A DNA stretch of 64,000 nucleotides, taken from contig OX463859.1 in NCBI GenBank assembly GCA_949825065.1, forward strand, positions 12,662,452-12,726,451, written 5' to 3'. A program made the position numbers and the translations under genes. Positions within the stretch are counted from its first letter, which is position 1. Every line of letters starts with the position of its first letter. A model generated the notes under the pieces. That model did no database searches. It was not told the DNA's origin and saw only the letters and a list, made by a program, of their open reading frames with translations. Shown one piece after another: positions 44,001-56,000 of the stretch. The stretch is from Odontocerum albicorne. Lineage: Eukaryota > Arthropoda > Insecta > Trichoptera > Odontoceridae.

Positions 44001-47000
44001 GGTGTTAACATAAGTTGTGTCCGTTTTTTTTCAAATTTAAAAATGAGCACCAAAAGTAAAACAAAATGGTAAAGGTTATACGTCATTTGAAAGAAAATTT
44101 TCCGCTCTACAAGATATTGTGTTTGCTTTTACGTTACATATATTATTTTATTTGATTACAAGCCTTCAAAATGGAATGTCAAGTAGACGAAATCGAGCAT
44201 TTTCAACACCACCTTCTATTCGCGTTCAATCGAGGGAATAAAGCTGCCAAAGCTGCTCGCGATATTTGCAAAGTGTACGGTGAAGATGCTATGAATGAAA
44301 GGACAGCTCGTCTGACAGATGGTTTTTGCATTTCAAAGACAGTAATTTCGACCTGAAAGACATGGAGCGTTCCAGACGACCAGTGGACTTGGATGAGGAC
44401 CGCTTAAACCATATTATTCATGAAATCCCCTTCAAACCACCGTAGAATTGGCTGAGCAGATGAATTGTAGTCACATGACGGTATATCGCCATCTTAAATC
44501 AATGAAAAAGTCCAGAAGTTCGGCACTTGGGTTCCACATGTTTTGAGTGAAAACAAAAAAAATCAACGTTCAACAATTTCTGCTGGTTTGCTCGCGCGTC
44601 ATCGAGCTACGCATGGCCACAAGCAAAGGTTCCTTTACCGCGTTGTTGAATGAATTCCTCGATATTATCCTATACATGGTTGGACGAATTTCTCGAGTCA
44701 AGACCGGATAGTTTTTATCGCACAGGCATTGAAAAACCTGTGGAACATTGGCAAGAAGTTGTAAATAATGAAGGACAATACATTATTGACTAATTTGTTG
44801 TAAAACAATGAAGGAGAATACATTATTGACTAACTTGTAATTTTTTTTGTTGTGTCCTCTTGTTCTTTTCATTTGGAAAAAAACGGACACAACTAATGTT
44901 AACATTCAATATATAATCATTGTACCGGACAGGTACAAAGACTGTAGATATGTGGCTGGTCGCCGCGTAGCGCTCAGAGAATCGAGCTAGTGAATTCCGT
45001 AGCGAAGATCCAGCAGAAGAAGAAGAAGAAGAACAGGGAGAGATTCCTCTCAGGCAGTCGATGTAGGGTAGCGGGTCTCAAGTAAAAACACGGTAAAGTC
45101 GGTATTACTGAGAATTATATTTCAATGAAGAAGTGAGAAGCACAACACAGAAGGGAGAAGTAGACATTGAACATGATTTCCAAATTGGGGGGCCCTCTAT
45201 ATTAATGGTCAGTTGGCCGTCGCAAGCGCCCATTGCCCGCGAAATACAACAACTTTCGGGGTTTGGGCCCTGCTTACGCCGACTGAGCCCGGACCTACTC
45301 CGATCGCATCGCTTTGCAAGTCACTTATTTCCAGCGCGGTCGCGAATGCGATCGGAGTCAAACAAACATACATTTTAACATATGGAATATAGCAGATTTA
45401 CATATAAAATCATATACATTTCAAATACAAAGGTTTACAGATAGAATGAATTAGAACATACAAGTTTAATAATACAGATCTGCACACAGTGTCCTTTTCA
45501 CATCACATACCCACACACTGGTGACGGCACACGTCCGATACAATCATCATATATTCTTCTTTCTTATTTCAGGTGTTGTCAATGCGGTAGTACTAAGAGC
45601 TTACATTTCTCAACATGGTTTACACGGAGAAATTGAGTTCTCCCAAAAGGCTGAAACGGTTGTTAGCATTCGAACAAACTTAAAACCCACCCTCGAATAC
45701 CCTGAACAAATATGGGAATGGTCCATACACGAATTCCCTGTCGATTACTCAGAAATCCACGAGAACAGATGCGATTCATCCAAGCTAGGGAAAGAGGTGA
45801 TTAACCTAACTGAAGAGCTTGGACATCTTATGTTACCTGAGAAGCAGAGTACTGAATTTGAGAGTAAAAATAATTTGACAGGAAAAGATGGATTCTGGGG
45901 GAAGAGTTTGATGCTTCAATCACCAGAGAATCAAAAGAGGCTTTGTGCTAACATCGTATCCAATGATAGAACTGTTGAAAGGATCGCTGCTGTCAATTTT
46001 AATACTCCAATTTCCGGGACCATTTATTTCCGATGGATAGCTTCTAAAGAATTTGATCATACAGATACGTTTATACAGACTGATTTATATTATGCTGCCG
46101 AAGCTGAATCGAAGAACTCATACACAGAACATAAATGGAAAGTGTTTGTTACGGACATCTTCGATTCAGATAATGATAAATCTGAAGAGAATTGTAATAT
46201 TCTTCAATTGGTGTTTGATCCAGAAAATAAAGGTCCTGGAAAAGGTATCGGAGATTTAGATTCAAGATTGGGAGATGTTAAAGTGGCTGTAGATGGGACA
46301 AAGGAGAGAATGAAGACTCTTTATAAAGACGAAGGACTGACTTTATTACCAAGTGATCTTGAAGGGCCACATAGAACACTTTATGTAGTTATTTTTGATC
46401 CAAAGCATTCAGATAGTTTCTTGGCATGTGGAAAAATAAAGCATCATCATACAATACTTACAAAGTAAGTTTTTTTTTCTTTAGTAATTTTTTTCAACTA
46501 GATTTATCCATTCAATCAATCGCTTGAATGAGAGATGCTGCCAATATGCTTACATATTACCACTTCTATATTACATCCTTAACAGTCCCATTGCCCCTTC
46601 ATATGTCGTCGAAAATGTCCAGTAGAGATTATCTTTAGGCTTTTCAAGAACACCACTCTACATTACGTCATCTTCACTGTTTATGCTGTTACACTCTGGA
46701 ACCAGTTTATATAAAACTCTCACCATAATTAATATATTTCAAAAAGTAAATTAAAAAACATTTCATATCCCTTCAGTGACATAGCATATTTCTTCCTAAT
46801 TTTCCATCATCCTTCTTTCCAATCTCCATTTCGTTCTTCTGACCATCGATGACCTTGTTAAATTTATATTTGTTTAAATTATTTTGTTGATTTTTAATTT
46901 GGTTTTGTTGCAGCCAACTTAACCATGAATCAAGTTTAAAATAACCATAAACAAATAGTAAGGGGCTTGCTTTAAGTTATCATAATATATCAAAATATTC

Positions 47001-50000
47001 ACTACTTCAGCACTGATAAATGTATCACAACTTAATTTTACAAATGGGACAACCCCTAAAAAATATGGAATTGACCCAATTCTAACATGATTGAATAAAG
47101 GGAGTCCCCACTCTCACAAAAAAACTATTAGGTAATAACATATTTTTTTTAAATAATTTATGGCATGGAAATATAATGCTAATTGCCAGGTTCATGTTTT
47201 TCACCAATTACGGAAAGAATTTACTTCCTTCTGTGCAATGGCGGTGAACCGTCTCGGTGGAAAAAACAACCTGTCACGATAATTTCAAAACACCTTGCCC
47301 TCAGTACCAGATAATTTCTTCCTGCTTTACCAATAACATTATACATTCATAGATGACACACCCTCTATAAAAACAAAAATCAACATAAAAAAATTAATCT
47401 TCAAAGCTTCAATGAAAACGTCATCCTATTACACCAATAGGCGCCCCGCCACTCTTAAGAACATTTTTTTGTTATTTGATCATTTATGTCATGGAAATAA
47501 AATTCTTATTGCCAGGTTCGTACATTTCTCCCATTAAGAAGAGTAATGCAGAATGGCAGTGAATCCTTTTGGCGTGAAAAATAACGTCTCCACAACAACT
47601 TCAAAAAATCCTTGCCCATTGCATCAGATATCTTCTTCCTGTTTTAACAATAACACTATCCACTGAGGAGACAAGATAGTGCCTCTATAAAAACAAAAAT
47701 CAACCTCCCAGTATGAAAAAAAAAGGATTTTCAATTAAAACGACATCCTGTCCAACAATAGGCATTCAACCACTCAATAATTGAAAAATAAAAATATTCT
47801 ATGACATAAATTAAATAATAACTATTAAACCCTAACTATGACAACATCTATTGTCACACATAGGCGTAAGTACGACGGATTTATGTTGTTTGATGATTTG
47901 TAATTTTTCTAGAGTTTTAATAAATTCCCATGGTATCAAAGGGGAAGTAGAGTTCAAACAACAGTCTCGCTTTGACCCAACCTGGGTAAGTTTCAACATA
48001 TCTGCTTCAGATGGGAACTACGAGTCCTCCCTCAGGTACGCCAGCTCTATACTGACTTATCAGATACATGAGTTACCGCAGGAGCCATCTAAGATATACG
48101 ATGCCGATAGCTGTGAGACTACTGGAGAAATATATAATCCTAAGGAGATTGATCTGAAGACGACTCCTCCACCAGGTAATATTATTTTGTAAGCTTTTTT
48201 CGAAAGAACATATGCAATATAGCTTTCAATGTTTTTCATATTTGTCGTCGTGTTAAGTGGACTGAAATAATGACTGCCATTTCAAAGGCGTTGCAACCTT
48301 CATCTTCAGGATGATGTCGAAAAACATAAACGTATATAGTAAGCACTTAAGAATTTCTCACATAGCCACCCTTACTACGATTGCAATGTGAACACATGTT
48401 TGATCCGCTCAGGACAACTTCAACATGTGCACTAGTGAATGATCTAGCGAGTTCATCACGTGCACTCCCTAAAGCCAACTCAACATGGCTTCTCTACAAC
48501 AACTACAAAATAACATTTTGAATTAAAGAAAAACTTCTGTGAAAATCTTCTAACAACATATGCAATGTTTAGAATTAATGTAAATTAGTCATAAGTGATA
48601 GTTGTCTAATTGGGTAATTCCAAGATTATTTGTAATGTATGGGTGAACTATGAAAGATTTGAGCAAGTTGAGGAATTCTTTTATCTGAGAAACATGCTGA
48701 TCCATAGATGGTAAGATAGAGAAGGATATTTAAAAGTGTAAGAAGATAAAAAATATGACACGATTCAGAACATATTTGACTCAAGGATTCACCAATTTTT
48801 AAGACAGCAAAACACTCATTAAAAAACAATTAAGACAAAATGAAAATGGTATAACCAGTCTCCTATTCAACGCTTGAGATTGATTAAATATCGGAGAAGG
48901 ACCCTTCTGAACTCAACAACATCTACATTGAAAAATATTCACCAAACTCGACATGGAGTTACCCAATTGTTGTATTCGTACGATTCATGAACTACAATGT
49001 GCTCAATGTGCAAATATATTGTAAATTGCTATTGAAACATGAATTGTAAAAGATATATACACCCCCGCTCATAAGTCTTCGTCACCCCCTAATAATTGAG
49101 TTATTCGCGTAATTATGCAATATTACGCTGAAAAATTAACGTAATAAAATAATTATAACCGTTTTGCATTGTATTTAACAGAAATCAAGTGTGTATCTAT
49201 GGAAATTAGAATTTGGGAGGCCTTTTGTTAAAAAACCGGCTTTTTACAAAACAGTCACCGTTCGGTATTGTTTATCATTCAGAAGTCCAAGCAAGCTAAT
49301 CCCTTTATTGTGTTAGGTTTACAGGCAGTAGGGATAACAATTCACCGTTACGTGAATTTTTTGTCTAATTTGCTTTTAGCTTTCAGTCTTCAAATGAATT
49401 TATAATTATTTTATTACGTTAATTTTTCAGCGTAATATTGCATAATTATGCGAATAACTCAATTATTAGGGGGTGATGAAGACTTATGAGCGGGGGTGTA
49501 TGTCATAATGGAAGTGAATTGTACAGTGAATGTAAACTTTTACTAGTGAATTTACTCTCTCTCTCTCTAGTTGTTATACTCATGGCTGAGGGTAGTGGCC
49601 TTCACGATGAGGCCTGCACAATATTTCTCCAGACATTTCTGTCTCTGGCCAGATGTGAAGCTTCACACAGAGTGAAGTTGGTTACGTCCTTAATCTGATT
49701 GGTCCAACGCAACGGGGCGTGCCTTCTTGGTCTCCTTTCAGACATATATCCAAAGAAACACAATAAACTTTATTTGTTTATACGGAGTTCACCTTTCCGT
49801 CCAAGATATTTGTAGCATTTATCTCCAACACTACAACTTGAACACATCGATCCTCCTATTGATGAATTTACATCTTTACTATTGTAATCAGTGAATGTGG
49901 AATAAATTGTTCATTTGAAAATAATGAAATCATATTCACAATAAGAAAACCTTATAATGGTTCTTTTAAACAAACCACATGTAATCAAAGGCACATGAAA

Positions 50001-53000
50001 ATCCAAACAATGTTCATTGATTGAAAGCAAGATTGATTGCCCAATCTGTGCAGTCTTGTTATGCAAGAGTTGTATAAAAAATTAGTTGTAACCACTTCAT
50101 TATGGAGCAAAACATTTTACCAGGTGGGCCTACAAGGAACGTGTAATATGACAAGTTGAGTAAGTTCCGGAGTATTCCGGAAATATGAGGTGACAATCTT
50201 AAATAATGTGAGGTCTATCATTTTTCTTCTATTTAACAAGGTTGAAGTACTCATCACTTCTAACTCAGTTATTGGGATCTACAATTTGAAGTTTATAAAA
50301 TGTAAAAACTTCCACTGCATGTTTTCATTTTTTTCATACTCGATCATGAGAGATTGTCTATCTCAATGGATCATTTGCTTCCACTGTAACAGATGTTTAT
50401 GAGAGTATATTTGCAGGTATGGGCACCCAAGACCAGTACGCCATCGGAGACCTGCTGGGCAAGATGAAAGACAGGACAGAGTATCTGGTGCACAAGTATT
50501 TGCTGCCTGGGCTTAGTAACGAGCTCAGCGGCTCCTACTGGGACATCTTCCTGCCTCTACAGGGGGCTAATAGCATCGTACACAGGAGTTTACTCATTAA
50601 AAGGTTATTTCTTTTCATTCTTCAAACAAATATTCTTATACTGCTAGGACATCAGTGATGTTTCCCTATGGCAGGACTATTCACTCGCATCGGACCACTT
50701 GGAAACGTCATACTGTTTGGTGGGCAAGACTTACTGATTACCAAATCGTAGCTTTTCAAGTTGTACTCAATTAGTTCAATATCTCTAAACTGTGCATCAC
50801 CTAGTGTTGAGCAATCACATTGGTTCCGTCAGTTGGTACATAAAATAAAGAATGATTTCTTACACAGTTGTAATTGTCTGCAACTGCGACAAACGCCTCT
50901 TATATTTTGGGGCAGTAGAAATTATATTGCAATACTTTTAATATGAATAACACATTGGATTCTCGCCTTCTTGTTTCAAGGTTTCTATAATTGCATAAGT
51001 TCAATATGGTGTGCATATTTTCGATAATCACCCTCTGGTCTATACCATAAATATCTCAAAAACTTTTTTTGTATTTGTTCCAGCATATTTTTGTATTTTA
51101 CTTGATGGGGAGTCCAAGCTTCCAAGGCATATTCTAGTTTAGAACAAATTAGATAATTATACAAATTTCGTAAGATATCCGTATTATCAAAGTCTCGAGA
51201 TATTCTAATAATAAAACTTAGAATTTTTCAGTTCGATATCAGTTGTGAACAGTCCGAATATCAGTTGCGAAACATGGGTAATAAATGTGAATCTGGCATC
51301 AAAAAGTACCCTTAAATCCTAGAATTTGGTTACTCAATGTAATACTTTTGCCTATTATTTATATTAATGGTGCATTGGTGAAGATGATTGACTGTACACA
51401 TTGATTGATAGGATACACAAATACACTTTTTGATATTGAAAGAGAAGTGATTGCGCTCAGATCAGGAAGCAAAATAATCTACGAGTATATCGGGTTGTAA
51501 TTCAGCATAATCCTGAATAATGGTTATTTTCTTGAAAATCTTTAGGTTGTCAGCAAACAGCAGATAAGAAGAATGATTCAAAGAATTTTGGATATCGTCA
51601 ATTAGAATTAAAAAGAGTAAGGGACCTAGATTTGATCCTTACGATATACCAGATCTCGCTAGGAATTCTGTAAATGATTTATCCCAAACTGTTATATATT
51701 GAGATCTTTCTTTCAAGTAAGATACAAAGAACTCAATAAGATCATTACTGAAGTTCATTCAATCAATTTTTGTCAGTAATATATCAACTTTGACAGGTCT
51801 GTAATTGTTAAAATGTAATGGGCCTCCTGATTTGTATATTGGGAAGAATAGTTACTTTCCAACATGAGGGATGCTTTTAAGGCTCATGTTAAATAACTTA
51901 TAAAGTGCATCATTTTCGGGAGAGAATGAGAAGAATTTAAAATCTAAAAAATATTAAAATGTATTCTGCAAATTGTCATGAGAATATTTTTATATTGAGA
52001 TTGTGACTGATCAATTTTAATAATTTATTCCAATATATTAAAATAATGACATACTAAAAAAATATATTTCTTTTTAGATATGAAAAAAAACCATCATTGT
52101 GCGGTTCGGTTGTCCTATATGACCATGATACCAAATACCAAACACAAATTTTCACTGCCCAAGTTATTCTCCGGTATCCTTTGGTTGGCCGAGTGATTAT
52201 GCGACAACCGAGAAACAAACCCTGGACAGATACTTCCATTCTGTTTGAATACCTGGTTCACGCGGATGGTGCAAATTTGAATAATTCGTTCGAACATAGA
52301 TGGGCCGTGCATGATTTTCCACCGAACCAAGACTTCTACAATTGGACAGGACGATGTCTAAGTGCTGGAAATATCTACAATCCTTATAAAGTCAGTTTCG
52401 ACTCAAAGAATCCTGATCTGACATGTTCGTTCGATCATGTCGGAAAGTGCAGACTTGGAGATTTATCGACCAGGTAATTTATGATTATTTATTAACATAA
52501 CAATTATATACAATATGTAAACATAACGTAAGAAAAATGCAAGACAGTTCCATTCAGTTTGATTTCACCACCCTCGCTATTATGGGGGACAAAATAAATC
52601 CCCATTTAGCTTGATCTACACTCGAAGATATATAAATCTTCTTTATTTATTATGATCGCGATATCACTTAGTGAGGAAGAAGGAACTGTCCAATGGGACT
52701 CCTCCCTCGGCAGTGACAAATCTGAGTGTAAAAAGAATTGTAGCAACGACATACTTAAGGTCCGACATCAGGAGAGGAGGAAAATGATTCGCAGTGCAAT
52801 AATTCTACTTATAAAGCGACTTAAGGCCTGGAGTTCAGCCCAGCAACTTGTCAGTACTTTCACAGAAAACTTCGAATGCAGCAAAAATTACAACAAGGTA
52901 AAGAGACAAGATTGAAGTTAAAAAGTTTACTATTGGAGTTCCCATAGCCAGAGATAAATAAAGTATGCTAATAGCTTGGTTACACCTACAGAGAGCTAGG

Positions 53001-56000
53001 GCAAGCCCTCATGCAAGGAAAAAGTTTAAATGTCTTTCTTTCCCATGGCAGATGATGACTATTGATGCCAAGTTGATAGACAAAACAAACAAACTGAAAA
53101 AAAGATAGACAAAATAGTTTCTAGTAATTTTTTTTATTTACATGATAAGTATACATACACAAATGAGAGAAAACAATCTATTTCAAATGAACATTCTCAA
53201 ATTACACGGATGTGGGTTCGTGTACAGGAATTTGTCCAGAGGGTTTTATATTGGTTTAATGTCACAGCATTCTTTATATTATTTATTTACATGAGTAATT
53301 ACGAGTATATGAAAGATGACAAAAAAGTAATTTATTTTATTTATTCATGTAAATAAACGGTACAATGTACCTTAACACATCGATCAAGAAGTCTAGGGCA
53401 GGGGTGCTCTAACGGTCGATTGCGGGAGGTTTTTAAGTCGATCAATTACATATTATATTTTTGAAATTTCTGACATTGAATTTATAAAAAGTACACTAAA
53501 TATTTTTTAACAATTATTTTCACCTAATATTTGTTAATATAGTAACGAACATTAAATATTAAATTATGATCTATCTGATAGATGATAATTTAACATTTAA
53601 TAGATATTAATTGGGTTGAGATAGCTCTATCTCATCCAGTTACTATCGAAAATGAGGTCTTGAAAATTTTCTATCGAATTCAAGACCTATTTTCTATCGA
53701 AAATAAGGTCTTGAAAATTATGTCAGATATACATCTCAAAGCCAGAGCAACACATAACAAATTTTGGGCTTGTTTATCTGAAGAAAAATATCCATGTTTG
53801 AAACAAATTGCCTGTCAGTTAACAGCATTGTTTGGGTCAACTTATTTGTGTGAGTCTGCTTTTTCCTAAATGAAAATAATTAAATCTAAATATCGTAATC
53901 GGCTCAGTGATGAATATCTTAATTCATGCTTGCGTTTGGCACTTACTAATTACGTGCCATCCTATGAAAATTATGCAGAGGACATGCAGTGCCATGCAGC
54001 GACATCAAAAGAACGTTAGTTACATAACACTTAACGTTAGTTACATAACACAATGATAATACTTATTTATATGTGATCATCTTTGCAATTAATAAATACT
54101 TACCATTTATAAACTTTGTATTTTATTTTTACCTAGTCGATCGCTTGCCGCTTAATGCTTTTATAGTAGATCGCCGATGGTTCAAGTCTGAGCGCCCCTG
54201 GTCTAGGGACTAACTACTAAAACAACATTTGTTTGCCAAAATTTTTCTTTATTTATCAACATAGTCTCCTTCAACAGCGATACATTAATTCCAACGCTTT
54301 CCTAACTTTTCTACGCCAGCCGTGTAGAACGATTTATCTTTGGTTTCAAAATAGGCGTTAGTTTCGGCAATCACTTCTTCATTCGAGTCAAATCTCTTTC
54401 CCTGGAGCATCTTTTTGAGGTCTGCGAACAGCCAATGGCCGCTGGGGGTCAAATCTGGAGAATACGGTGGGTGCGGATGTAATTCGAAGTTCCACTCATG
54501 CAATTTGGCCATCGTTACCATCGACTTGTGACACGGTGCATTGTCTTGATGAAAGAGAACTTTTTTCTGCTTCATATGGGGCCGTTTTTTTGCAATTTCT
54601 GCCTTCAAACGCTCCAATAACGCTATGTAATATTCGCTATTGATGGTTTTTCCCTTTTCAAGGTGATCGATGAATATTATACCATGCGCACCCCAAAATA
54701 CGGAGGCCATAACCTTCCCGGCCGACTGTTGAGTTTTTGGTCGCTTCGGACGACTTTCACCGGCTGCTCTCCACTCAGCTGACTGCCGATTTGATTCCGG
54801 AGCATAGTGGTGGATCCAAGTTTCATCCATTGTCACATACCGATGCAAAAACTCCTGTTTATTTCGCGTAAACAGTGCCAAACAGCGCACTGAATCATCG
54901 ATGCGTTGTTGTTTCTGTTCCATTGTGAGCAAATGCGGCACCCATTTCGAAAAAAGATTTTTCATGACCAAATGTTCATGCAAAATAGTGTAAATGCTAC
55001 TAAATGATATCTTCAGGATGTCAGCTATCTCACGGGACTTTACTTTGCGATTTTCCATCACGATTTTGAGGGTTTTTTTTTTATGTTTTCTGGTGTAACA
55101 GCCTCATTTGGACGACCAGAGCGTTCAGCATCATTTGTGTCTGTATGACCGCGTTTGAAATCAGCATACCACCGACAAATGGTTGTTTTCGATGGAGCAG
55201 AGCCCGGATATCACTTTTCAAGCCATCGCTGAGTTTGAACGATATTTTTTCCCATACCATAAAAAAGCAATGTTTTATTAAGACAAGAAATTCGTTTTTT
55301 CAATTGTAAATAAATGTAAATAGCAAAAGTAGTGTCACTAAAACCACTGTAACTCAATGACACAATGTCGGAATGTCATGAAAGTTTGACACGTAACTTC
55401 TAAAGGTTAGTACTAACTGAGAATGGTATGGATTTGTTATTAGAGGCGCCATCTGTTGGTTAGTCCCGGGACTTATTGATCGATGTGTTATAACAAAAAC
55501 AAATGAGCCAATAGTGAGTGGTCAACACATTAAGGACAGAATATGTAAAAGAAAACAAAAAGAATTATAAACAATACAACAAAAACAACCAGAAAGAAAC
55601 AATTGCATACAATCGTACAAACATTATATGTTACCAACACAATACAGGGCCATCTATAGGGGCGCACCGCATCTGCGTAAAACGTACAATCACAAAAGAC
55701 AAATGGAAAAACAAAATTTATAGTGAACACTCAAATTATATAGGTCAGGGTTTGTTATCTGTCATTTCTCATGACCCCAGTAAATTAGGCTTTTGCCTGT
55801 ATTTTACTGAGGACATATGAACATTAAAAAACAGATTGGTATTTTTTATTAACATAATAAACATCCCATCTGTATGTTGTCATTCATCACTTAGGAATAA
55901 AATTGTATTGATATTTTATATAAAAAAAAATATTTTTCAGACACAGAACTTTGGGAGTTGCGGGTAAGAAGGTGGATGGTGCCAAGGTATCGAGGAAACT

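Larger units (their letters stand above)
53375..55487 (-). mobile_element. Mos1-like mariner, interrupted by a hAT element
   Basis: TA duplications flank it (53373-53374, 55488-55489). The inverted repeats are ACACATCGATCAAGAAGTCT and, inverted, ACACATCGATCAATAAGTCC. Without the hAT insertion and its duplication it is about 1303 bp, the normal mariner size. It is in intron 5, antisense to the gene. Confidence 0.92.

Noticed and set aside
45133..45378. Open frame inside the solo LTR
   Set aside because: The same region in copy A is not open in an equivalent frame. It has no protein resemblance and lies in LTR sequence.
53660..53869. Host ZBED/GTF2IRD2-like gene exon
   Set aside because: It is inside an element with hAT ends and an exact 8-bp duplication and has an in-frame stop, so it is transposase debris.
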